A stretch of 64,000 bases of DNA from Methylotuvimicrobium alcaliphilum 20Z (GCF_000968535.2 NC_016112.1:620001-684000), one strand, 5' to 3'; shown: positions 28,694 to 37,630, numbered from the stretch's first letter. The notes: generated by a model from the letters alone, not told the origin. A program made the numbers and translations.

Positions 28694-28784
28694 AGAAAGT
28701 TTGAGCCTATTCCTAATGTGGTACCCCCCTTCATACTCAAAAAATAATTAATTTTATAAAGGTATGGGGAGTGGCTAGCGAAAA

Positions 28785-28857
28785 TGTCGGCATGGATGTA
28801 TCCACGGTGTCCTTTAATGGGTCCCCCCAGTGCCGAATTTTGATCTGCGATGGGTAT
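28785..28857. repeat. Partial family-1 repeat
   Basis: The right part of family 1 is readable: a degenerate GGATGTATCCACGGTGTCC core and the end GAATTTTGATCTGCGATGGG-TAT. The left terminal repeat is not found. It abuts the stop codon of the lipoprotein gene on the minus strand. Confidence 0.65.
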
Positions 28858-28869
28858 ACGACCAAAATT

Positions 28870-29277
28870 CTAATCCAAGTGCTTTAGCAGTAAATCGACA
28901 TATTGGGCGGCTTGTTCGCAAGGCATGACCGACCTTTCCACGCGTCGCATTAACAGCAGGCCGGCGTTTTGGTTGTCCATGATCTTGGCCACATATTCAT
29001 TTAAAGGGCTGCAGATTTCATGCATTTTATGTTCGGCCAAGAAGATATCGTTATATTGATTGAGGTCTTCGCTCCTTAGAGACAAGAGCATTACTTCGTT
29101 GGTTAGCCGGTTCTGAAATCGGAAGACTTGTTCGACATAGACCTCAAACGCATCCCGACTTAGGCCGGTGTCCCCATAACCGCGCCAAAAAGGTTTTGCG
29201 CATCCCGATAAAATGAAAACAAGGGGCACGATCATTAAGGCCCAAGCGCCCGAAAGGGTAGTATTTGGTTTTTCCAT
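28870..29277 (-). CDS. Small lipoprotein of unknown function
   Basis: 135 residues. The N-terminus has a hydrophobic stretch ending in the lipobox LSGC (Cys at about 26), so it is a probable lipoprotein. The rest is helical and charged with two further Cys (CSPLNEY, MPCEQA). No family recognised. It stands alone on the minus strand with family-1 repeats at both sides. Confidence 0.7.
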   Translation of the reverse strand: MEKPNTTLSGAWALMIVPLVFILSGCAKPFWRGYGDTGLSRDAFEVYVEQVFRFQNRLTNEVMLLSLRSEDLNQYNDIFLAEHKMHEICSPLNEYVAKIMDNQNAGLLLMRRVERSVMPCEQAAQYVDLLLKHLD

Positions 29278-29434
29278 CTAGCGACCCGTTTTACAGCCTC
29301 ATTAAGGTAATAATATTAAGCTAGCTAATATACTGGCAGTTAATGACAAAGGCAAAGGCTTGAATACCGATTGTTTTTTCTTGATCAGCGGTTTGAGTCA
29401 GTTGATGCAGCATTACTGCCGGGTAAGCCTAGTC

Positions 29435-29512
29435 CTACCTTTCGCACTTCAAATTTCGGTAGTTTCCGCGGAGGAGGCGACTCGACGCCGAATTTTGATT
29501 TACGATGGGTAT
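29435..29512. mobile_element. Family-1 repeat, 78-bp short form
   Basis: The two terminal repeats (TACCTTTCGCACTTCAAATT and inverted ATACCCATCGTAAATCAAAA) are separated by only about 25 bp, so the core is deleted. It lies in the gap before the dynamin-like gene. Confidence 0.8.
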
Positions 29513-29587
29513 CAACAACAATGCCGATAAGATCATTTTTTGATTGCGTTTTAACTGGGTGTATACTTGAAATCCTACTTAATAATC

Positions 29588-29804
29588 ATGGTATTCAGTA
29601 AAGTTACGCAGTCTATTGTCGCGCCGGGTCCGTCGGTTGATGTGGTAGGTAGAGGCAGTATCGATAATTCAAGGGAGTGGTCGAGCCCAGGATGTTACGC
29701 CTATCCAGTTAAACTGCTATGTCGGCAACTCCGCCATCCTTGACAATTGGATTCGGGCAATCTATGCCGGAGATGCGTTTTCATTAACGCAATGGCAGCG
29801 ATCC
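29588..29804 (+). other. Possible broken coding segment ahead of the dynamin-like gene
   Basis: A 51-codon frame from ATG 29588 (MVFSKVTQSIVAPGPSVDVV) is protein-like at its start. From about 29649 a second frame is open without any usual start codon, reads IIQGSGRAQDVTPIQLNCYV, and runs in phase into the 29805 gene. The most economical reading is a one-base change near 29655-29668 that split an upstream coding part. It is not certain that this is a gene. Confidence 0.35.
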
Positions 29805-31244
29805 ATGACGACCGGCTCAGGCGTACAAAAACAATTAACAATAAGAGTCAAACTGATGACAAAAAAAACACCCGGTAAACAATTGCTCAATATTGAAAAG
29901 CATTTTGTCGATAATAATCCAGTCTTGCTCGATGCAGCCAAGGTTTTTCACGAACTTGATCAGCTCGAATTCGATTTAGGTCTGATCGGTGCGGATGAAA
30001 CCACAGCTAGTCAACATTCCTGGTGGCCTATTATCAGCGTGATCGGTGGATCTTCACAGGCGAGTTCTCGGTTTATCAATCAATACTTGAATGCGAACCA
30101 GAGTTTGGCAGGAATACAATCGTCCAATCATAAATTCACGGTTCTGCAGCACAATAGCCAAAACCATGCAGTCACCTTACCCGGTGCTGCGTTGGATTTG
30201 GATCACCGTTTGCCTTTTTACCGGATAAGCCGAAAGTTAGAACGAGAAATACGAGGCGAAGGCAATAATGTTAACGCGTATTTAGAGCTGAAAACCGTCA
30301 ATAACGAGCGATTGAGAGGTAAGTTGATAATCGAGTCGCCCAACTTCGGAATAGAAGCCCCGGTTAACCCGATTACAAAGCTGCTGACCCGGCATATTGT
30401 CGAGATTTCCGACTTGGTGTTGGTGTTTTGCGATGTTTTCGATAGCGAACTGCATTCGTTGACGGGGCTAAGTCAGAGCATTGCCGAACAGCAGGACTCT
30501 AATAAATTCGTTTATATCATCGATCATGCGGCTGCAAATGCGGAAGTTATCAAATCATGGCAAAAAAGATTGGCGGAACTGGGCATCAAGACTGGACAGT
30601 TCGTCGTGCTATCCAGTCAGGCAAACTTAGCCGATCCGAGGAATAAAGAGTCGATGGGGATTATCGATGAGCGTATCGAAAACTTAAATCATTACCGGTC
30701 CTACCGAATTTTGCAAGCGCTCGAACAGAATATCCGCGATGTCGGCGCGGTCGTTATACCGGAAGTCAAGCAAGCTATCGAGCTTTGGAAAGAGCGTGCG
30801 CATTTTTCCAGCCTTTTGATTTTAGGTTCCATCGTCATGTTGATGTTATTTGCCGAAATTCAAATGGGCTTCTTTGCGATATTATTCGATCCCATCGTGG
30901 GGCCATTGACATTAGTAGGACTGATAGCATTTATGGCGCCGCTGCATATCGCGATCAGTAAATTGCAAGCGAAGTTAATTATCGGAAGGCTGGAGGAACG
31001 GCAAAAGGAACTCCATTTGCTGGAAAATCTAGCGGAATTGTTCGAAAAAAGCCTGACGAACACTCACATGCTATTGCCGATCAATACCCCGGTGGGCTGG
31101 AATAAGAAAACTAAGCTTCGTCTGGCTAAATTAAGCGAAAAAGCTAAAGAACTGGTCATTGAATTGAATGACGGGTTCAATGTTTATGAGGATCGATCAG
31201 ATAACGTCAGCAAAATTTTGGAATCCGAAAGTCCGGACGCATAA
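29805..31244 (+). CDS. Dynamin-like membrane protein with degenerate GTPase motifs
   Basis: 479 residues (an inner ATG at 29856 is an alternative start). It follows the layout of bacterial dynamin-family proteins: P-loop region, LPGAAL block, LRGKLIIESPNFG, SDLVLVFCD, then two membrane helices at about 334-356 and 360-385 and a coiled-coil tail. However, every nucleotide motif is altered: the P-loop reads VIGGSSQASSRFIN (81-91) where the family has a GxxxxGKS, the G3 DSPG reads ESPN, and the G4 NxxD reads DHAA. GTP hydrolysis is therefore unlikely. It may be a pseudo-GTPase scaffold for membrane remodelling. A small membrane protein follows after 35 nt. Confidence 0.7.
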   Translation: MTTGSGVQKQLTIRVKLMTKKTPGKQLLNIEKHFVDNNPVLLDAAKVFHELDQLEFDLGLIGADETTASQHSWWPIISVIGGSSQASSRFINQYLNANQSLAGIQSSNHKFTVLQHNSQNHAVTLPGAALDLDHRLPFYRISRKLEREIRGEGNNVNAYLELKTVNNERLRGKLIIESPNFGIEAPVNPITKLLTRHIVEISDLVLVFCDVFDSELHSLTGLSQSIAEQQDSNKFVYIIDHAAANAEVIKSWQKRLAELGIKTGQFVVLSSQANLADPRNKESMGIIDERIENLNHYRSYRILQALEQNIRDVGAVVIPEVKQAIELWKERAHFSSLLILGSIVMLMLFAEIQMGFFAILFDPIVGPLTLVGLIAFMAPLHIAISKLQAKLIIGRLEERQKELHLLENLAELFEKSLTNTHMLLPINTPVGWNKKTKLRLAKLSEKAKELVIELNDGFNVYEDRSDNVSKILESESPDA

Positions 31245-31279
31245 TAATTCTGGATAACAACAATTTTTTTGGGGGGGGG

Positions 31280-31774
31280 ATGGAGCTTATAAAAGCCTAC
31301 GTTCCGTTGTGCTGGTTCAGGCATTGTCCGCTTGAGTTGCCGCGTTCGGTTAGTTTTTTTCAAAAAAATTTATACTATTACGTGCTAATCGAGTTGTTTA
31401 TTCTAGCTAATATCACCGATCCTTTAGATGCGCTGATCGAGGCTATTCTGGAAACCGGGTTAACCTTGCTGTTTGTTGAAATACTCTTGATTTTTAAAAA
31501 TGCAAGCGCGGGGTTTATTTCGGCAGCGACCAGTTTTTTGATTTGTGAGAACATCATTGCCACGGTAGGTCTTCCTGTTATCGTGTGGCTAACGACGACC
31601 GACGACTTGTTGAGCTATTATATTTTATTCGGTTTGATGGTTTGGGGCGTTGCGGTTATTACCTATTTGATCATGCGTATTTTATTAATTACGCCCGCTT
31701 TGGCGTTTGTGCTGTCGGTCGTTTATTTTAGCGCCACGCATGGCGGCGCATTTATGCTGATGCTACTGATATAG
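31280..31774 (+). CDS. Small polytopic membrane protein
   Basis: 164 residues with four to five membrane helices and no recognised family. It starts 35 nt after the dynamin-like gene, probably co-transcribed. The ATG follows directly on a tract of seven T and nine G (31264-31279), which provides the only Shine-Dalgarno-like sequence; length changes of the G tract could alter initiation. Function unknown; partnership with the dynamin-like protein is an inference from position. Confidence 0.65.
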   Translation: MELIKAYVPLCWFRHCPLELPRSVSFFQKNLYYYVLIELFILANITDPLDALIEAILETGLTLLFVEILLIFKNASAGFISAATSFLICENIIATVGLPVIVWLTTTDDLLSYYILFGLMVWGVAVITYLIMRILLITPALAFVLSVVYFSATHGGAFMLMLLI

Positions 31775-32236
31775 TTTATGCACAGGAAAGCGGCTGAGGC
31801 TGGGGCTTAATTTGGTTCGCTTTTTGGCATGACGCCAACCTTCATCAATTCAAGTTGGCCGTTGGTGCGTATCGGTGAAGATTGGTTTGCCTCGAGTTAC
31901 GCTTTTCATCTTTTAACCGTTAGACAATAATGAAAATCACTACGAATACAGGCTGGGCGCCGGTTTGACAACATTCAGCCTTTAGGCTATTGTCTTTCTT
32001 GAGGGATAAAGGAGAGCGGCGTCCCTTCGATTTAAATATCTATTTTGCATTAAGCCGATACAGTAGGGGGAATTGTTTGATGCTCAAGCAAGGAGGCTTT
32101 GGCCTGTATGGCAGCCGAATAAACCATGAGTTGATATTGTTTCGGTCATGTGAAAACTCTTTGGGTCGGAGTTATAGCAACTTAAATGATTGTTATAGTG
32201 GACCTGATACCTTTAACGTTTCGGGAGGAATCTACA
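31775..32236. other. Intergenic region without convincing gene
   Basis: An 84-codon frame at 31990-32244 overlaps the next gene and lacks protein-like character, so it is not called. The promoter of the downstream exosortase-associated gene should lie here; no repeats of the four families are seen. Confidence 0.4.
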
Positions 32237-32650
32237 ATGAATAAAAATAAATTAATCACCGCCGGCCTGTTAGTCGGCACACTCGTAACAGCAAGTCCGG
32301 GATATGCCGATGATCACGATCACGGGTATTTGTCCGGCTTTACTAAGAAAGTTAGTCAGGGGTTTTTTAACACGACGACAGGGTGGATCGAAATACCAAA
32401 AAATATCGTCAATATCAGCAGCGATTCTAATATATTTGTTGGCATGAGCTGGGGGTTGTTACGTGGCGTGGGTCATGGTGTGAGTCGGACAGTCATTGGT
32501 GTGGCTGAGCTGGTTACCTCCCCGATTCCTACAAGCGACTATATTACTCCGCCTTATGTGTGGGACCGTTTCAGTGAAGATACGCGTTATTTCGGCGCCC
32601 ATTATCCGGGTTTTTGGACGACTTACGGTCCATTGGATGACGGCGAATAA
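32237..32650 (+). CDS. Exosortase system-associated protein, TIGR04073-like
   Basis: 137 residues from ATG 32237 with GGGAGG 8 nt upstream (the frame is open to 32186). A signal peptide is cleaved after about residue 24 (ASPGYADD). The body has the pattern of this family: KVSQGFFNTTTGWIEIPKN, GMSWGLLRGVGHGVSRTVIG and ELVTSPIP...PPYVWD. Members occur in genomes with PEP-CTERM/exosortase sorting; their biochemical role is unknown. An OmpA-type lipoprotein gene follows 73 nt later. Confidence 0.75.
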   Translation: MNKNKLITAGLLVGTLVTASPGYADDHDHGYLSGFTKKVSQGFFNTTTGWIEIPKNIVNISSDSNIFVGMSWGLLRGVGHGVSRTVIGVAELVTSPIPTSDYITPPYVWDRFSEDTRYFGAHYPGFWTTYGPLDDGE

Positions 32651-32723
32651 TCCATCATTTGGATTAATGACTCTCCACTGATCTCCCGGTAGGGATCGCT
32701 TTTGATTTAAGAGGATAAAAATC

Positions 32724-33419
32724 ATGAACAGAAAACTTGTATACCTGTCGCTTGCTATATTGGCTCCGGCATTAACGGCCTGTACCTCCCCCGCGAAGGA
32801 CATTCCCGCTTTAAGATCGGAAATGGACGCTGCGGTAGCCGGAAACCTTGGGCAAGCGCTGTACCATTGGGAAGCCGCTGAAGAAAGATTCGAAGAGGCC
32901 AATCACATACTAGGACATTGGCAAAACGACCATTATTGGAATATCGATCAGCGGCAAAAAGCGATGAATGCGGCTCGCGATGCGGCCAATCATCGTCTGG
33001 AATCGGAAAAAGCCATGTGCAATTGGTTGACTGAGGTGCATAGCGATAATCACGATAAAGCGGGTCAAGTCCAAAGAACCGGCGCATTCTTTAGCACCGG
33101 TAGCGCAACGCCTTATAATACCAATCATCATGATATCAATTTGATCGGTCAGTATCTGAAAACGCATCCAGAGGCTACCGCAGACGTCGTGGCCTATACC
33201 GATACGGTCGGCAGCGCGGCAAGCAACAAAAGCCTAGCCGAGCGTCGTGCGGCATCCGTCGCGAATATGCTGAGGCAAGCAGGTGCTAGACCGAATCAAT
33301 TGCGGACATCGGCAGTAGGCGAAGCGGATGGGCCAAACAATACGCCCAATCAAAAACACCGTGTCGTCAAAATTAGCACTGTGCATGCCGGATATAAAGA
33401 CTGCGCTCATTTGCAATAA
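32724..33419 (+). CDS. OmpA-family lipoprotein
   Basis: 231 residues. The lipobox LTAC (Cys20) marks an outer-membrane lipoprotein. A helical middle part follows (about 30-110), then an OmpA-like peptidoglycan-binding domain from about 120 to 225 (FSTGSATPYN..., YTDTVGSAASNKSLAERRAASVANML, and NTPNQKHRVVKI in place of the common NRRVEI). It anchors the outer membrane to peptidoglycan. GAGGATAAAA is the ribosome site. Confidence 0.88.
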   Translation: MNRKLVYLSLAILAPALTACTSPAKDIPALRSEMDAAVAGNLGQALYHWEAAEERFEEANHILGHWQNDHYWNIDQRQKAMNAARDAANHRLESEKAMCNWLTEVHSDNHDKAGQVQRTGAFFSTGSATPYNTNHHDINLIGQYLKTHPEATADVVAYTDTVGSAASNKSLAERRAASVANMLRQAGARPNQLRTSAVGEADGPNNTPNQKHRVVKISTVHAGYKDCAHLQ

Positions 33420-33467
33420 AGTCCGCAGCGATCAACTTCGTTTTAAGTTGAAGGCTTGATCGGAATA

Positions 33468-33500
33468 AACCAGGCTACGCATCTAGGTAGCCTGGTTATT
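33468..33500 (+). terminator. Hairpin after the OmpA-type gene
   Basis: AACCAGGCTAC / GTAGCCTGGTT with an 8-nt loop, followed by a weak T-rich stretch. Probable terminator of the plus-strand transcript. Confidence 0.65.
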
Positions 33501-33677
33501 TGCTACCATCTCTCTTCAAACCTCGCTCGCCTCGTTGTAATCCGATTGCTTCTGTCTAATTGACTTCCAATTAGCATGGTTTCAAAATATCTCCCTAACT
33601 GCCCCGAAAATAGGACCGTATAAAGCGATAACGGTCGTTATTGCCAATTTCATCGTTTTAATACCGGAAAGGATCGT

Positions 33678-34595
33678 ATGCGCGACGCGGATTCAAAACT
33701 GAGTTGCAATTTGCACAGGGATATCGAACAGCATAAAAAAGCCGAGAAAAAGACGAGTTTCGTCCTTTTTTTAACCGCCGTGACAATGGTGGCCGAAATA
33801 ACGGCAGGAATCTTTTATGGTTCGATGGCCTTATTGGCTGACGGTTGGCACATGGGTACCCATGTCGCGGCGTTCATGATCACGGTATTTGCTTATCGTT
33901 ACGCCAGAAAAAACGCCCGTAATCCTAGGTTTTCATTCGGCACCGGTAAAGTCGGCGTGTTAGGCGGCTTTGCCAGTGCGGTTACGTTGGCTGTCGTTGC
34001 CGCGGTCATGGCGATGGAGTCGGTCAAATATCTGTTCGAGCCGCAAAACATTCGTTTCGACGAAGCGATCGTGGTGGCCGGCATCGGCTTGTTAATCAAC
34101 TTGCTGTGCGCGCTAATACTGATTGATCGGCATGATCACGGGCACGGCGACGAGCACGATCATCACCGCGATCATAATCTCGAGGCGGCGTTTTTTCATG
34201 TGTTGGCCGATGCATTGACCTCGGTTTTAGCGATTGCCGCATTGCTGAGCGGAAAATATTACGGATTGAATTGGCTGGATCCTGCGATGGGAATTTTGGG
34301 CGCATTGATCATCTTGCGTTGGTCGATGACCTTGTTGAAGAAAACCGGGCCAATATTGCTGGACGGCAGTATCGAAGAAAATTACACGGCCGCGATTAAG
34401 ATGACGCTGGAAAATGATTCGGATAATCGGGTTTCCGATCTTCATGTCTGGCAAATCGGCCCTAACCAATACGCCGCGATCGTTGCCGTGACGACTCGTT
34501 TTCCGAAGCCTCCGGACTATTACAAAGCCTTGCTCGGCGATTTTCGCCGAATCAAACACATCACGGTCGAAGTGCAGGGCTTGGCATCGCAATGA
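33678..34595 (+). CDS. dmeF: CDF metal efflux transporter, DmeF-like (Co/Ni)
   Basis: 305 residues with six membrane helices. Family marks: LLADGWHMGTHV in helix II and HVLADALTSVLAI in helix V carry the metal-site His/Asp residues; a His-rich cytoplasmic loop (RHDHGHGDEHDHHRDH) lies between. The RFSFGTGKVGVLGGF segment is characteristic of DmeF-type rather than zinc-type members. It exports divalent metal from the cytoplasm by proton exchange; Co/Ni is the best guess. No metal regulator is adjacent. Confidence 0.88.
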   Translation: MRDADSKLSCNLHRDIEQHKKAEKKTSFVLFLTAVTMVAEITAGIFYGSMALLADGWHMGTHVAAFMITVFAYRYARKNARNPRFSFGTGKVGVLGGFASAVTLAVVAAVMAMESVKYLFEPQNIRFDEAIVVAGIGLLINLLCALILIDRHDHGHGDEHDHHRDHNLEAAFFHVLADALTSVLAIAALLSGKYYGLNWLDPAMGILGALIILRWSMTLLKKTGPILLDGSIEENYTAAIKMTLENDSDNRVSDLHVWQIGPNQYAAIVAVTTRFPKPPDYYKALLGDFRRIKHITVEVQGLASQ

Positions 34596-34701
34596 AGCTT
34601 CGCATTTAATTCGAATAGCAATCCTTAATTCTTCTGCGGGATGGGTTGTTTAGCCCGTCCTGCCAAGTTGTATAGCTTCAACTATTAACGCGAACATAGC
34701 C

Positions 34702-35796
34702 TTAATGAGTAGCAAATAAGCTATAAGGTTCCAAGTCGATCAGCGGCGTTTCGCCGAGAATCAAGTCTGCCATCAAGCGAGCCGATGCCGGCGCCATGAC
34801 TAGGCCGTTACGAAAATGGCCGGCGTTAACGCTCAAATTGTCAAGGTCGGGATGCCGAAAAATATAAGGAACGCCATGCTCGGTGCCGGGGCGCAAGCCG
34901 GCCCAATGCGTTATGATCGGCATCGTTTTCAATGCCGGGCATAAATGTGCGGCAAAGGACTTCAGTCGGCGGTAAGTCGTTTCGGAGGTCGATTTATCGA
35001 AGCCGCAATGTTCGACGCTGCTGCCGACCAGTATTTTACCGTCGAGGCGCGGAATCAAATAGTGATCGTTCTCGAGAATCATGCCCGGCAAGAGGTTGGG
35101 TGGCGCGTCGTAAAGCAGCATTTGGCCTTTGATAGGTTGGATTTCAGGTGCCGCGAATTCGGAAAAGAAACGCTCGAATAGCGTTTTCGTCCAGGCACCG
35201 GCGCAGACCATTAGATGACCGACCGGACGCTCGCCTCGATCGGTAGTCAACGAAACGATTCTGCCGTTTTTAACCGTGACGTTTTGCACATCGCAATGTT
35301 CGATCAACTCGATGTTTCGGTTTTCCGCATCTCGGCGGGCCGATTTCAATAGGCGAGGATTGCGGGCATGGGCGATATCGGGCAGCCAGAGCGGATTGAG
35401 CGGATCGCAATTCAGGTTATCCAAACTCGGCGTTTGCTCGGTTCGATAATTAATGCTATAGCGATCGCACCAGTCGATAGCCTGTTCGATATCGGGATTG
35501 CGGCTGATAAACAAGCCGCATGGACTCCATTCGGGGTCGATGCCGGTCGCTGTTTTCAGCTCCGACGTGAGTCTAGGATAAAGTTTTAAACTGTGCCGGA
35601 CCAATTCGGAAATCGCGCTAGGCTGTCGCCACGGATAAATCGGCAATAAAATGCCGCCGCCGGCCCAGGAAGACTCTTGGCCGATAGTGTTTTTTTCCAG
35701 AATGCTCACGCGTGCGCCGGCCATGGTGAGTTCGCGGGCGGTCAAGAGGCCGATAATGCCGCCGCCGATAATCGTTATGTCAGGAATGGTAGTCAT
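34702..35796 (-). CDS. thiO: Glycine oxidase ThiO
   Basis: 364 residues of the D-amino-acid oxidase fold. The FAD-binding motif TIIGGGIIGLLTARELTMAGARVSILEK is at the N-terminus; GQESSWAGGGIL and the C-terminal HWAGLRPGTEHGVPYI...NAGHFRNGLVMAPASARLMADLI match ThiO. It makes the dehydroglycine needed for the thiazole ring of thiamine. No other thi gene is nearby. The ATG is at 35796. Confidence 0.9.
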   Translation of the reverse strand: MTTIPDITIIGGGIIGLLTARELTMAGARVSILEKNTIGQESSWAGGGILLPIYPWRQPSAISELVRHSLKLYPRLTSELKTATGIDPEWSPCGLFISRNPDIEQAIDWCDRYSINYRTEQTPSLDNLNCDPLNPLWLPDIAHARNPRLLKSARRDAENRNIELIEHCDVQNVTVKNGRIVSLTTDRGERPVGHLMVCAGAWTKTLFERFFSEFAAPEIQPIKGQMLLYDAPPNLLPGMILENDHYLIPRLDGKILVGSSVEHCGFDKSTSETTYRRLKSFAAHLCPALKTMPIITHWAGLRPGTEHGVPYIFRHPDLDNLSVNAGHFRNGLVMAPASARLMADLILGETPLIDLEPYSLFATH

Positions 35797-36498
35797 TTTG
35801 GTTTAATTTGGTTTAGATGTTTCCGCGCGAAGTAAAATGTTTTGAGGCCGGGTAAATCATCGGATGTCTATTCGCGAAGGGTTCCAATAGAGCGCTATTT
35901 TACGCGGCTTTAACTAGTGCGACCATTAGATGAAGCAAAAAATGAAAGTCAATGATGTTTAAAGAGGCCGCCTAACGTTCATGAAGGCCCGACAAATGAA
36001 AGTTCTCTGGTGGTGGAGGGGGGGCGGTCACTCGCCCGGCAGGACGCCATGAACCCTGCACCTAAATTATCCAAGATAGTTAACTATAACCAATGGGCTA
36101 TGGAATTTAGGTGCTGGGTGAATACGTCCGTGTAGGCTCGACGGCGGCTGTCCTTGCCGCCGACGCCTGCCGGTCGAGAGCAGCCGCACCCTTCTCGGGG
36201 CCTGCATCGTACTTTCACAGTAAAAACTGCAAAAGAGCCTTGCTAAATACCGAATAGCCTGAGCTTTGCCTGAGTTTTAATAAATTGTTGTTTTTAGCAT
36301 ACAGGACGAACATGTGTTGATGTTGTTTTCATTAGTGTTTGATAAATAATGATTATCCAATAAATAATAAAAATCCTTAATTACTGTAAGGAACTTGTAA
36401 GGATCGACTTTAGCTGCTATTATCCTTTTCGTGAAAAAGTCTTGTTGTTTTAAGGCAAAAAAAAACATAAACAAAAAATCTCTTACGAGGGGGAAACG
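35797..36498. other. Long intergenic region with a repeat core and the barrel-protein promoter
   Basis: No gene seen. The first half contains a family-1/2-type core at about 36038-36170. The last 250 bases are AT-rich and must hold the promoter of the outer-membrane protein gene; the strong ribosome site GAGGGGG ends about 8 nt before the ATG at 36499. Confidence 0.5.
36038..36170. repeat. Repeat core with the 65-bp palindrome (copy 2)
   Basis: GGACGCCATGAA, then the 65-bp palindrome at 36054-36118, then TGAATACGTCCGTGTAGGCT. The flanks here (GACGGCGGCTG...GCCGCCGACG) resemble family 2 rather than family 1, yet the insert sits at the same nucleotide. No clear terminal repeats are found around this copy. 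Confidence 0.75.
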
Positions 36499-37377
36499 AT
36501 GAAACTGAACAAAACTCAAACGGCTCTGGGCGTGGCTGCGGTATTGGCGGCTGGCGCGCTGGCCGCACCGACCGCATCGGCCGATGCCAGAGTCGAAGCG
36601 CTGGAAGCGCAAGTTAATCAAATGTCGCAAATGCTGCAAGAAATGCAAGGCGAATTGAACCGCGTACGTGATGCGGCGAGCCGTTCTGCTTCCGAAAACA
36701 CCGCGAAAGTCATGGAATTGGATGAATGGGCGGCGTCAGTGAAATCAGCACCTGCTGAAGCAAAAAGCAAGGATCATATGGTCTTGTTGAGAGGGGGTTG
36801 GGCGAGAAACAATGGTCCGCGAGGCGGGTTTGATCTCGACGGTAATCCTTCTGCGCTTGGATTGGCTTTGGGTGTCAATGGTCCGAATGGTGATCCGTTG
36901 GCCAGCGGCCTTGTCGGTCCTAATGAAGGAGGCCGAAATGCGTGGTATTTTGCCGGCGGTTTTGATTTCAGTACCAGCGACGACTTATTTGGCTTGTGGG
37001 ATGGCGCCGAAGTCTTGGCCGAGTTGATGGTCGAATACAAGGAGTTTGACGATGCTACATTTAGTGCTTTAACTGGTCAAAATGTTACGATCAATCAAGT
37101 CAACCTGAGTGCTTCGCCTAAAATCAAATTCCTGAAAGGCAGTGATTTTAGGCCGTGGTTAATTCCGATTGGTTTCGATATTAACATTATTAGTCCGCCG
37201 TCAGGTGCTGTCACAGTATTCAGTCCGGGTGCGGTATTCGGTGCCGGTGCCGATTATCGTCTATATGAGAACATCTATGTCGGCGCCGACGTTCGTTATC
37301 ACTGGGCTGCCGATTCTTTGGACGGCGTCGATACCAACACCCTCACCGCTGGTGGTTACATCGGTCTGGGTTTCTAA
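36499..37377 (+). CDS. Outer-membrane beta-barrel protein with N-terminal coiled coil
   Basis: 292 residues: signal peptide ending at about 30 (AAPTASADA), a coiled coil at 32-65 (RVEALEAQVNQMSQMLQEMQ), a spacer, then about eight amphipathic strands ending in the C-terminal Phe typical of Bam substrates (GGYIGLGF). The coiled coil resembles SlyB/porin-type periplasmic extensions. Strong GAGGGGG ribosome site and a good terminator suggest high expression. No exact family recognised. Confidence 0.8.
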   Translation: MKLNKTQTALGVAAVLAAGALAAPTASADARVEALEAQVNQMSQMLQEMQGELNRVRDAASRSASENTAKVMELDEWAASVKSAPAEAKSKDHMVLLRGGWARNNGPRGGFDLDGNPSALGLALGVNGPNGDPLASGLVGPNEGGRNAWYFAGGFDFSTSDDLFGLWDGAEVLAELMVEYKEFDDATFSALTGQNVTINQVNLSASPKIKFLKGSDFRPWLIPIGFDINIISPPSGAVTVFSPGAVFGAGADYRLYENIYVGADVRYHWAADSLDGVDTNTLTAGGYIGLGF

Positions 37378-37404
37378 GCAACACGCTTAAAACCCGAGCC
37401 AAGC

Positions 37405-37437
37405 AAAAAGGAGGGCGTCAAACCCCTCCTTTTTTTA
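37405..37437 (+). terminator. Terminator of the barrel-protein gene
   Basis: AAAGGAGGG / CCCCTCCTTTTTTT stem with a short loop and seven T, 30 nt after the stop codon. Confidence 0.88.
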
Positions 37438-37479
37438 TGTCCGCGTAAGTGCGTAGGCTGCGCATTGCGCACTTTTTTG

Positions 37480-37630
37480 GGCTCTTCCGTACTTGCCGTG
37501 GTAATAGCGGATCGACACCGAATAAGAAAAGAAGATTTTCTTTAAGTAACTGATATTAAATGTAATTTATTCATTAAGAATTTGCTTTGCAGCTAATTTT
37601 TCAAATTACCACGGGAAATCCGGAAGAGCC
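37480..37630. mobile_element. 151-bp MITE-like element with ISL3-type ends, copy 2
   Basis: Ends GGCTCTTCCGTACTTGCCGT and, inverted, GGCTCTTCCGGATTTCCCGT. TTTTTTG occurs on both sides (37473-37479 and 37631-37637), a 7-bp or, counting one ambiguous base, 8-bp target duplication as expected for ISL3. The copy at 5624-5773 has the same length. No coding content; it lies between the barrel terminator and the peptidase gene. Confidence 0.8.

Noticed and set aside
31990..32244. 84-codon plus frame before the exosortase-associated gene
   Set aside because: It overlaps the real start at 32237 in another frame, has no ribosome site, and its sequence does not resemble a protein.
36277..36648. 123-codon minus frame overlapping the barrel-protein start
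   Set aside because: It runs through the promoter and signal-peptide region of a well supported plus-strand gene.
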